10,031 nt of DNA, taken from the NCBI GenBank assembly GCA_023395465.1, contig JAEWZE010000215.1:1-10031 (forward strand). The letters run 5' to 3'. Below are positions 1 through 8,016 of the stretch, in pieces. This DNA comes from Pseudomonadota bacterium (GTDB taxonomy: Bacteria; Pseudomonadota; Gammaproteobacteria; Xanthomonadales; Xanthomonadaceae). The first letter of the stretch is position 1; each line of letters opens with the position of its first letter. The translations under genes were made by a program, and so were the position numbers. The notes under the pieces are model-generated. The model was not told where the DNA came from and did not search any database. It saw only the letters and a program-made list of their open reading frames with translations.

Positions 1-184
1 TGATGAACTTGCCCAGGCCCAGGCCCAGCGCATAGGCGTCGTCCGTACGACGGTCCTCGTCCTGGAGGTTGAAGCCGACCGAACCGGTCAGGTACCAGCG
101 GTCGTCGAATTCCTGCGCGGACGCGACCTGGGTCAGACCGAGGCCGCCGAGCAGCGCGAGGGTGAGGAGTTTCGTCTTCGTCAT
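1..184 (-). CDS. OmpA-like outer-membrane protein, N-terminal part only
   Basis: The gene runs leftward out of the window, so only 61 codons are visible. The ATG at 184 is preceded by AAGGA seven bases upstream. The product starts MTKTK, then a hydrophobic stretch (residues 6-20) and a VASA-QE type signal-peptidase I site after A23. The mature start (QEFDDRWYLTGSVGFN) resembles the first beta-strand of the eight-stranded OmpA-type barrels that xanthomonads carry in several copies. The later Gly/Leu alternation (ALGLGLGKF) also fits barrel strands. From family knowledge, such proteins sit in the outer membrane and often have a C-terminal OmpA peptidoglycan-binding domain, which would lie outside the window. 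It is divergent from uvrA and has its own promoter-like sequence. Export to the envelope is well supported; the exact subfamily is inferred from the short N-terminus. Confidence 0.75.
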   Translation of the reverse strand, partial: MTKTKLLTLALLGGLGLTQVASAQEFDDRWYLTGSVGFNLQDEDRRTDDAYALGLGLGKFI

Positions 185-308
185 TTCCGGTTCCTTGAAA
201 GGACTTTTGCCAATCGAATTGCGACCCCGTGTCCCACTGGTGCGACGTCCGGTGCCAGGTTCTGCCCAGTCCCGAGGCTGCAGACTGAACGCACGGCGGC
301 AGCTTAGG

Positions 309-336
309 TTTATCGCCGTGAAGGGCATGTTAACAA
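309..336 (-). promoter_or_regulatory. Putative sigma-70 promoter of the OmpA-like gene
   Basis: On the minus strand TTGTTA (331-336) and GATAAA (309-314) are separated by 16 bases. Each matches four of six consensus positions. This is an AT-rich island in otherwise GC-rich DNA. The predicted start lies about 120 bases before the ATG at 184, giving a long leader, as is common for abundant outer-membrane protein mRNAs. Sequence match only. Confidence 0.45.
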
Positions 337-493
337 CCGTATAACTTTCCGGCCCAGGCTGTCTTGACGTGAAGTGGGGGTTTCCGGCTGTCCTCGGGCA
401 CGGACGCGCGTCGGCAGTACTCAATGGCATCGGCGCCCTGCCCTTTGTCGCACAAGCTGAGACGCAAGCCGATGAAACTGGCATCCGCCGCAT

Positions 494-522
494 TTGCCCC
501 CATATCCGCGGCTCGCTAGGCT
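494..522 (+). promoter_or_regulatory. Putative sigma-70 promoter of uvrA
   Basis: TTGCCC (494-499) and TAGGCT (517-522) are spaced by 17 bases, which would give a leader of roughly 48 bases before the ATG at 577. The -10 element is poor (three of six), so this is a weak call based on spacing and position. Confidence 0.3.
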
Positions 523-576
523 GACCGGTTCCTCCCCGGCTGCCCCTCCCCCAGCCCCAACCGGAAACCCTGTCCG

Positions 577-3483
<2,907 letters not shown>

Positions 3484-3535
3484 ACCCGTCGCCGTCCACC
3501 AATTTGCGTCCCGTCCGTTCCCCGAGTCACGCAGC

Positions 3536-3946
3536 ATGAGCCTGGACAACCGCACCGCCCTGTTCCGCCTGCCGATCGAACTGCGCTGGCGCGACCTCGA
3601 CGCGTTCAACCACGTCAACAACTCCAACTTCATGACCTACCTGGAGGAGGCGCGGATCCGCTGGTTCGACTCGCTGGGCGAGGCCTGGCTGACCGAGACG
3701 TTCGCGCCGCTGCTGGCCGCGGTGCAGATGAACTACCGGGTACCGATCCCGTATCCGGCACGGGTGGTGGTCGAGCTGTTCGCCGACCGCATCGGCACCA
3801 CCAGCATCACCCTCGGCCACCGCATCGCCGGCGAGGACGGCACCGTGCTGTATGCCGACGGGCACGTGGTGATGGTCTGGATCGATCGCGCGAACGGCCG
3901 GCCCACGCCACTGCCGGAGGCGGTGCGGCGCGTCGCCGGCGGTTGA
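3536..3946 (+). CDS. Acyl-CoA thioesterase, hotdog fold (4HBT/YbgC-like)
   Basis: This 136-residue protein has the size and signature of single-domain hotdog thioesterases, which hydrolyse acyl-CoA esters to free acid and CoA in the cytoplasm. The N-terminal motif RWRDLDAFNHVNNSNFMTYLEEAR (residues 17-40) is the family's active-site strand and helix. D22, by alignment with Pseudomonas 4-hydroxybenzoyl-CoA thioesterase, is the likely catalytic Asp, followed by H26-V-N-N on the hotdog helix. The later strands (MNYRVPIPYP, VELFADRIG, SITLGHRI, HVVMVWID) complete the beta sheet. There is no signal peptide. The chain length of its substrate cannot be read from sequence. It lies 52 bp after uvrA and may be co-transcribed. 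Its 3' end faces the truncated regulator across six bases, so convergent transcription would run antisense through it. The start lacks a strong ribosome-binding site but fits the family's N-terminus. Confidence 0.88.
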   Translation: MSLDNRTALFRLPIELRWRDLDAFNHVNNSNFMTYLEEARIRWFDSLGEAWLTETFAPLLAAVQMNYRVPIPYPARVVVELFADRIGTTSITLGHRIAGEDGTVLYADGHVVMVWIDRANGRPTPLPEAVRRVAGG

Positions 3947-3952
3947 CGCGAC

Positions 3953-4477
<525 letters not shown>

Positions 4478-4565
4478 CTTCGTTCTGGTCCTGGGCCATG
4501 AGCTGGCCCGAAGCGCCCAGCACGACCAGGACGGCCGCGGTGAGGATGCTGTATCGAATGCGCAT
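4478..4565 (-). pseudogene. 5' end of a secreted-protein gene, truncated at the junction
   Basis: A strong start, ATG at 4565 with AAGGAG (4573-4578) seven bases upstream, opens a frame encoding MRIRY, a hydrophobic core (ILTAAVLVVLGA) and a cleavage site GQLMA-QDQ after residue 24. This is a standard Sec signal peptide. After about 30 residues (QDQNEG) the sequence becomes the regulator's coding sequence read in the wrong frame. The frame then stays open as Arg/Ala/Pro-rich nonsense for 252 codons, to 3807 inside the antisense of the thioesterase gene. The true protein is therefore lost beyond its first few mature residues. I do not recognise it. The sigma-54 promoter upstream suggests it was an exported target of the neighbouring regulator (inference). 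A translated 252-residue fusion is possible but unlikely to be functional. Confidence 0.65.
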
Positions 4566-4637
4566 TGGAAGACTCCTTCAAGGTTGCATTGCGCCAAGGC
4601 CCGTCGTCATGACTGGCGCTTGCGCTGCTGCTTCCCC

Positions 4638-4653
4638 GCAAATGCGATGCCAA
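4638..4653 (-). promoter_or_regulatory. Sigma-54 (-24/-12) promoter
   Basis: On the minus strand TTGGCATCGCATTTGC has the invariant GG and GC dinucleotides exactly 10 bases apart, flanked by TTGGCA and TTGC. Against the published RpoN consensus (YTGGCACG-N4-TTGCW) it departs only at the C, G and W positions. The start point would be near 4626, about 60 bases before the ATG at 4565. The adjacent gene is the remnant of a sigma-54 activator, which supports the call independently. Confidence 0.72.
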
Positions 4654-4681
4654 CCGCGCGGGCGATCGACAAACCACTGAA

Positions 4682-4704
4682 TGTCCGGGAGTTATTCGCG
4701 GACG
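4682..4704. promoter_or_regulatory. Promoter-proximal dyad, candidate enhancer site 1
   Basis: TGTCCGGG-N7-CGCGGACG is an imperfect inverted repeat centred at 4693, about 67 bases upstream of the predicted sigma-54 start. It has the same half-site and the same 7-base spacer as the dyad at 4786-4808. The GTCCG/CGGAC core pairs perfectly; two of the three remaining arm positions do not. Confidence 0.5.
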
Positions 4705-4731
4705 CGGACGCAGCCTGCGGCGCCGTGCACG

Positions 4732-4756
4732 CTTTTCATCGAGAAAAGTTTCATCG
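4732..4756. repeat. AT-rich inverted and direct repeats between the dyads
   Basis: CTTTTC (4732-4737) and GAAAAG (4743-4748) form an inverted repeat with a 5-base gap. The octamer TTTCATCG occurs twice, at 4734-4741 and 4749-4756. This AT-rich patch sits between the two GTCCG dyads upstream of the sigma-54 promoter. It could be another protein-binding site or a bend; it has no terminator-like context. Confidence 0.4.
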
Positions 4757-4785
4757 CTGCAACGCGCGCGGGCCGTATTCCGGCC

Positions 4786-4808
4786 TGTCCGCGCAACGGT
4801 CGCGGACA
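4786..4808. promoter_or_regulatory. Distal dyad, candidate enhancer site 2
   Basis: TGTCCGCG-N7-CGCGGACA is a perfect inverted repeat with 8-base arms, centred at 4797, about 171 bases upstream of the predicted start point. Position, symmetry and length suit a dimeric Fis-type helix-turn-helix activator of sigma-54 promoters. Its centre is 104 bp from that of the proximal copy, close to ten helical turns. Confidence 0.55.
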
Positions 4809-4931
4809 CGCGCGGGACAGCAGGCGGCCTGCAGCGCGACCGGTGCTGCTCGACCGGCCCTTCGCGGAAGATTCAATGATGCAACATGGCGATGCGCGGC
4901 ACGCGGCGGGGAGCGCCCGTGCTGCCGTGAC

Positions 4932-5375
4932 CTAGAGCGCGTTGGCCGCGCGCACCTCGAAGCCGGCGCGCACGCGGCGTCCGTCGGCCAGCTGCAGTTC
5001 GATCTCGACCGGGTCGCCCAGGGCGGGCGTTGCGCGCGGCTGCATCAGCATCAGGTGCAGGCCGCCGGGCGCCAGCGTGGCGCTGCCGCCGGCCGGCACC
5101 TCGAGCGATTCGACGTGGCGCATGCGGCTCACGCCGTCGACCCGCGTGGTTTCGTGCAGTTCCACCGAGCCGAATGCGGGACTGCTGGCCGAGACGATGG
5201 CCACCGCGGTCGCGCACGGATTCCGGATCGTCGCGAAGCCCGCCATCATCGGCATGGGCATCGGCGGCTGGCGGACCCAGCCCGCCTCCACCAGCGGCAC
5301 GCAATCGTCGGCGCGCGCGGTGGTGGACAGCGCAGGCAGCAGCGCGTACAGCAGCAGGATGGCCGGAATTCGCAT
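4932..5375 (-). CDS. Periplasmic copper chaperone PCu(A)C
   Basis: The 147-residue product starts with a signal peptide (MRIPAILLLYALLPALSTTARA, cleavage near A22) and carries the copper(I) motif HX10MX21HXM exactly: H74, M85, H107 and M109. PCu(A)C proteins (DUF461 family) bind Cu in the periplasm and pass it to cytochrome oxidase assembly factors such as Sco or to the CuA site. The HETT..DGVSRM..V block and the late GGLHLMLM block are typical. Two cysteines (C25, C54) could form a disulphide. There is also a Met-rich run PMPMPMM (38-44), which could be an additional copper ligand set (inference). The ATG at 5375 follows a short GAGG; an upstream in-frame extension to 5975 runs antisense through the isomerase gene and is not real. 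It stands alone here, with no sco or cox genes nearby, and is divergent from the isomerase by 39 bp. Confidence 0.93.
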   Translation of the reverse strand: MRIPAILLLYALLPALSTTARADDCVPLVEAGWVRQPPMPMPMMAGFATIRNPCATAVAIVSASSPAFGSVELHETTRVDGVSRMRHVESLEVPAGGSATLAPGGLHLMLMQPRATPALGDPVEIELQLADGRRVRAGFEVRAANAL

Positions 5376-5381
5376 GGCCTC

Positions 5382-5388
5382 TATGATA
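5382..5388. promoter_or_regulatory. Possible shared -10 element in a 39-bp divergent gap
   Basis: The heptamer TATGATA reads TATGAT on the plus strand and TATCAT on the minus strand, each five of six matches to the sigma-70 -10 box, between two divergent genes only 39 bp apart. Neither direction has a good -35 hexamer at 16-18 bases, and a minus-strand start would leave almost no leader. Weak call. Confidence 0.25.
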
Positions 5389-5414
5389 GCCGCTTCCACC
5401 CACGGACCCGCTCC

Positions 5415-6161
5415 ATGATCGAACACAGCCAGCACGACGGCATCCACGCACTGCGCCTGGCGCGGCCGCCGGTGAACGCGCTCAACCCGGAACTGTGCAG
5501 GTTGCTGCGTGAGGCGGTGATTGGCGCCGTCGCCGACGGCGCGCGCGGCATCGTGCTGAGCGGAGGCCCGGGCGTCTTTTCCGCCGGGCTGGACGTGCCG
5601 CACCTGCTGAGCCTGGAGGCCGACGCGCTGCGCGATGCGTGGTCGGGCTTCATCGATGCGGCGCGGGTGCTGGCGCAGTCGCAGGTGCCGGTGGTGGCCG
5701 CGCTCGACGGCCACGCGCCGGCCGGCGGCTGCGTGCTGGCGCTGTGCTGCGACTACCGGGTGATGGCCGCGGGCGACTACCGCATCGGCCTCAACGAAAC
5801 CCAGGTCGGACTGGTGGCGCCGGAAGGCATCCAGCGCCTGATGCGCCGCGTGGTCGGGCCGCATCGCGCCGAGCGCCTGCTGGTGGCCGGCGCCATGGTC
5901 GATGCGCAGCAGGCGCTCGCCATCGGCCTGGTCGACGAACTCGCCCCGATCGCGGACGTGCCGCAGCGCGCGCATGCCTGGCTGGCGCAGCTGCTGGCAC
6001 TGCCACGCAAGCCGATGCTGGCGACGCGTGCGATCGCGCGCACCGAGGTGATCGAGGCGCTGCGGCCGGAATGGCTGGATCTCGACCGCTTCGTCGCGTC
6101 CTGGACCGACCCGGACACCCAGTCGGCCCTGCGCGCCCTGCTCGCGAAGCTCGGCAAGTAG
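5415..6161 (+). CDS. Crotonase-family enoyl-CoA isomerase (ECI-like)
   Basis: This 248-residue protein is a crotonase-superfamily member with the length of monofunctional family enzymes. Oxyanion-hole segments are FSAGLD (55-60) and APAGGC (101-106). The region IGLNETQVGLVAPEGIQRLMRRVVG (124-148) closely resembles the NETQLGIIAP segment of mitochondrial delta3,delta2-enoyl-CoA isomerase (ECI1), with E128 as the single acidic catalytic residue. The second hydratase glutamate, expected after GGG.E, is absent (GGCVLAL). That favours isomerisation of 3-enoyl- to 2-enoyl-CoA in unsaturated fatty-acid beta-oxidation over hydration. The start is the ATG at 5415, which gives the family N-terminus; a longer reading from 4584 would run antisense through the copper chaperone. 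No strong Shine-Dalgarno. The stop is followed by a hairpin facing the sulfurtransferase gene. Confidence 0.88.
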   Translation: MIEHSQHDGIHALRLARPPVNALNPELCRLLREAVIGAVADGARGIVLSGGPGVFSAGLDVPHLLSLEADALRDAWSGFIDAARVLAQSQVPVVAALDGHAPAGGCVLALCCDYRVMAAGDYRIGLNETQVGLVAPEGIQRLMRRVVGPHRAERLLVAGAMVDAQQALAIGLVDELAPIADVPQRAHAWLAQLLALPRKPMLATRAIARTEVIEALRPEWLDLDRFVASWTDPDTQSALRALLAKLGK

Positions 6162-6198
6162 GCGACCGGCGCCGGCACGCGGCCGGCACGTGGTCGCC
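6161..6198. terminator. Hairpin between two convergent genes
   Basis: GGCGACC (6161-6167) pairs with GGTCGCC (6192-6198), and inside it GCCGGC (6171-6176) pairs with GCCGGC (6182-6187) around a 5-base loop. It starts at the last base of the isomerase stop codon and ends two bases before the sulfurtransferase stop, so it could end transcripts from both sides. It lacks a T-tract in either direction, so termination may be Rho-dependent or the structure may protect 3' ends. Confidence 0.4.
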
Positions 6199-6200
6199 GC

Positions 6201-7055
6201 TCAGGCGTCGCCGGTGGCGACCGGTCGCGACGGATCACCGATCCAGCCGCTCCACGAGCCGGTGAACAGCCCGGCGCCGTGCAGGCCCGCATGTTCGAGC
6301 GCGAGCAGGTGGTGGCAGGCGGTGACGCCCGACCCGCACATGGCCACCAGGTCGTGCGCGGCACGCCCGTCCAGCAGGGCCATGAACTCGGCCCGCAGCT
6401 GCCCGGCCGGCTTGAAGCGGCCGTCTTCGAGATTGGCCGCATAGGGACGGTTGATGGCGCCGGGCACGTGGCCCGCCACGGCGTCGAGCGGTTCGACCTC
6501 GCCGCGGAAGCGTTCCGGCGCCCGCGCATCGACCAGCAGCCCGCCATGCGCGAGATGTCCCTGCACCGCCTCGACGTCCAGCAGCCTGGAGTCGTCGAAC
6601 CGTGCCTCGTAGGGCGCTGGCGCCGGCGACGGCAGGTCGGCCTCCACCGGCAGGCCGAGCGCGGTCCAGCGCGCCCAGCCTCCATCGAGGACGGCCACCG
6701 CGTCGTGGCCGAGCATCCGCAGCAGGCACCACAGGCGCGCCGCGAATGCACCATCGCCGGCGTCATAGGCCACCACCCGGCTGCGCGGCGTGATGCCCCA
6801 CGCCGACAGCCGCCGGCTGAAGTCGGCCGCGTCCGGCCAGGGATGTCGCCCCCGGCCCGGGCCGGGCGCGCCGGACAGGTCCCGGTCCAGGTGCGCATGG
6901 CGCGCGCCGGGAACATGCGACTGGCGATATGCGCGCTCGCCCGCCTCGGGATCCGCCAGCGAGAAGCGGCAGTCGACCAGCACCACCTGCGCGTCGCCCA
7001 GCGCCGCAGCCACCGCCTCCGGCTGCACCAGCGTGTTCCATCCGATCGCAGTCAT
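6201..7055 (-). CDS. sseA: 3-mercaptopyruvate sulfurtransferase (SseA-type, two rhodanese domains)
   Basis: The 284-residue product has the length and tandem layout of two-domain sulfurtransferases. The N-terminal domain (about 6-140) holds VLVDCRF and HVPGARHAHLDRDLS and has no active cysteine. The C-terminal domain (about 155-277) has LLVDARAPERFRGE, HVPGAINRPY and the catalytic loop CGSGVTAC with C240. The CG[S/T]GVT form is characteristic of 3-mercaptopyruvate sulfurtransferases, whereas thiosulfate rhodaneses have CRxGVT. Reaction: transfer of the mercaptopyruvate sulfur through a Cys persulfide to a thiol acceptor or cyanide, in the cytoplasm. GGAGG lies seven bases before the ATG at 7055. 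That ATG overlaps the stop of the CoA pyrophosphatase gene in ATGA, so the two are probably translationally coupled. Last gene of the minus-strand unit. Confidence 0.92.
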   Translation of the reverse strand: MTAIGWNTLVQPEAVAAALGDAQVVLVDCRFSLADPEAGERAYRQSHVPGARHAHLDRDLSGAPGPGRGRHPWPDAADFSRRLSAWGITPRSRVVAYDAGDGAFAARLWCLLRMLGHDAVAVLDGGWARWTALGLPVEADLPSPAPAPYEARFDDSRLLDVEAVQGHLAHGGLLVDARAPERFRGEVEPLDAVAGHVPGAINRPYAANLEDGRFKPAGQLRAEFMALLDGRAAHDLVAMCGSGVTACHHLLALEHAGLHGAGLFTGSWSGWIGDPSRPVATGDA

Positions 7056-7681
7056 CGCAGGGCCTCCAGTCGCTGGCGCAGGTTGAACAGGATCGAGGCG
7101 GTCACGCCCCAGATGCGCTGCCCGGGCGCGCCGGGCCAGGGCGCATATTCCAGCACCCGGCGTGGTCGCCCCGCGAACTCGATCGACAGTTCGCGCAGGT
7201 GCTGGTGCGCCAGCAGGAAATCCAGTGGCACTTCGAACACCGCCGCCACTTCGGCCGGATCGGGGCGCGCGACAAAGGACGGGTCCAGCCGCGCGATCAG
7301 CGGCACCACCCGGAAACCGGTGACGGTGCGGACCGGATCGAGGTAGCCCAGCGGCCTGGCCTGCTCGGGCGGCAGGCCGATCTCCTCGTCGGCCTCGCGC
7401 AGCGCGGCCTCGAGCACACCGGCGTCCTCCGGATCGACGCGTCCGCCGGGCAGGCTGACCTGGCCGGCATGCAGGCGCAGCCCCTCGTTGCGGCGCGTCA
7501 GCAGCACATGCAGGCCCGCGTCGCGCTCCACCAGGCCGAGCAACACGGCGGCGTCGAGCGGCGGCATCGCCTCGAGCAGGCCGTCGAGTTCGGCGAGGTT
7601 CCATTCCGGACCCGCCGGCACCGCATCGAGCGGATGCAGCGCGCGCACGATCCGGTCGAAATGCATCGTCTCCGTGCTCAC
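7052..7681 (-). CDS. CoA pyrophosphatase, Nudix hydrolase (NudL-like)
   Basis: This 209-residue protein is a Nudix hydrolase of the CoA-pyrophosphatase group, which cleaves CoA or its oxidised or acylated forms to 3',5'-ADP and 4'-phosphopantetheine. The group-specific UPF0035 motif LLTRRNEGLRLHAGQVSLPGG is at 60-80. The Nudix helix follows: GGRVDPEDAGVLEAALREADEEIG (79-102), with R95-E96 and the metal ligands E99-E100. The C-terminal part (YLDPVRTVTGFRVVPLIARL, WGVTASILFNL) is also typical. I chose the GTG at 7681 because it overlaps the DUF1289 stop as GTGA, mirroring the downstream ATGA junction, and gives a common MSTET start. The ATG at 7666 (204 residues) is a fair alternative, though its GGAG lies only three bases away. 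It sits in the middle of a three-gene unit. Confidence 0.9.
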   Translation of the reverse strand: MSTETMHFDRIVRALHPLDAVPAGPEWNLAELDGLLEAMPPLDAAVLLGLVERDAGLHVLLTRRNEGLRLHAGQVSLPGGRVDPEDAGVLEAALREADEEIGLPPEQARPLGYLDPVRTVTGFRVVPLIARLDPSFVARPDPAEVAAVFEVPLDFLLAHQHLRELSIEFAGRPRRVLEYAPWPGAPGQRIWGVTASILFNLRQRLEALR

Positions 7682-7866
7682 GCCGTGCGCTGCGCCTCGC
7701 GCCGCGGCAGCTCCTGCTCCATCAGGCGCTGGCGCTCCTCGTCTCCGAGCTGGGTCCACCGGGTGATCTCGGCGACGCTGCGGTGGCAGCCCAGGCACAG
7801 GCCTTCCCCGTCGAGGGTGCAGACGCCGGTGCAGGGACTGGGGATGGCGCGCATGTCAGCACTCAT
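7678..7866 (-). CDS. DUF1289-family small cysteine-rich protein
   Basis: The 62-residue product carries the DUF1289 signature: SPCTGVCTLDGEGLCLGCHRSVAEITRW, with cysteines 12, 16, 24 and 27 in a C-x3-C-x7-C-x2-C pattern, followed by W.QLGDEERQRLM. The four cysteines suggest a bound metal, probably zinc or iron; the family's role is unknown and I do not assign one. No signal peptide is present. The ATG at 7866 gives the usual family N-terminus. It lacks a good Shine-Dalgarno, and the ATG at 7854 or an upstream extension to 7908 cannot be excluded. It is the first gene of the unit with the CoA pyrophosphatase, overlapping it by four bases, and begins 17 bases after a terminator hairpin. DUF1289 genes often lie next to small housekeeping enzymes, so the context says little about function. 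Confidence 0.88.
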   Translation of the reverse strand: MSADMRAIPSPCTGVCTLDGEGLCLGCHRSVAEITRWTQLGDEERQRLMEQELPRREAQRTA

Positions 7867-7882
7867 CGCGGGAACGGGTAGA

Positions 7883-7915
7883 TGGAGAAACGAAAACGCC
7901 GGCTGCAAGCCGGCG
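7883..7915 (-). terminator. Intrinsic terminator downstream of the FKBP gene
   Basis: On the minus strand CGCCGGCT-TGC-AGCCGGCG forms a perfect 8-bp stem with a 3-base loop (7897-7915), immediately followed by TTTTCGTTTCTCC. GC-rich stem plus T-rich tail is the intrinsic terminator pattern. It lies about 100 bases after the FKBP stop and 17 bases before the DUF1289 start, so it insulates the downstream unit. Confidence 0.7.
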
Positions 7916-7992
7916 CTGTCGTTGTGGCTGGAGCCGCTCCGGCCTGCGGGAGACCGGGACGGGAACCCCCGCCGCGGCGGAGGAGGATCGGC

Positions 7993-8011
7993 GGCCGCGC
8001 GGCGCGCGGCC
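7993..8011. repeat. GC hairpin just after the FKBP stop codon
   Basis: GGCCGCGC-GGC-GCGCGGCC is a perfect 8-bp stem with a 3-base loop, five bases after the FKBP stop on the minus strand. No T-tract follows. A 12-bp palindrome CCGCCGCGGCGG lies at 7969-7980. Together with the terminator this gives three palindromes in about 115 bp. They may stabilise the mRNA 3' end or be degenerate REP-like elements. Confidence 0.45.
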
Positions 8012-8016
8012 CTCGA

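Larger units (their letters stand above)
185..576. other. Divergent intergenic region, OmpA-like gene / uvrA
   Basis: This stretch of about 390 bp separates two divergent genes and I see no protein gene in it. The OmpA-side promoter candidate is near 309-336 and the uvrA-side candidate near 494-522. I looked for an E. coli-type LexA box (CTGT-N8-ACAG) and a xanthomonad type (TTAG-N6-TACTA) and found neither. An inverted repeat CCGGTT (525-530) / AACCGG (559-564) lies between the putative uvrA start point and the ATG. Its 28-base spacer makes any function uncertain. Confidence 0.5.
4566..4931. other. Intergenic regulatory region, secreted-protein remnant / PCu(A)C gene
   Basis: No credible protein gene is present in these 366 bp. 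Both flanking genes lie on the minus strand, so the region is downstream of the copper chaperone and upstream of the truncated secreted-protein gene. It holds, from right to left, the perfect dyad, the AT-rich repeats, the imperfect dyad, the sigma-54 promoter and the Shine-Dalgarno. The part from about 4820 to 4931 shows nothing I can name; a convincing T-rich terminator for the copper chaperone gene is not visible. Confidence 0.6.

Noticed and set aside
364..392. Promoter at TTGACG (364-369) upstream of uvrA
   Set aside because: The -35 match is good, but no -10-like hexamer lies 16-18 bases downstream.
345..576. SOS (LexA) box upstream of uvrA
   Set aside because: Neither the E. coli-type nor the xanthomonad-type LexA site was found by eye.
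4876..4935. Small plus-strand ORF (MMQHGDARHAAG..) before the copper chaperone stop
   Set aside because: Nineteen codons with no Shine-Dalgarno and no sign of selection.
4932..5975. 347-codon open frame that includes the copper chaperone
   Set aside because: Only the last 147 codons carry a signal peptide and the PCu(A)C motif. The upstream part is antisense to the isomerase gene, whose frame is clearly coding.
4584..6161. 525-codon open frame that includes the isomerase
   Set aside because: The N-terminal part is antisense to the copper chaperone and low-complexity. The family N-terminus begins at the ATG at 5415.
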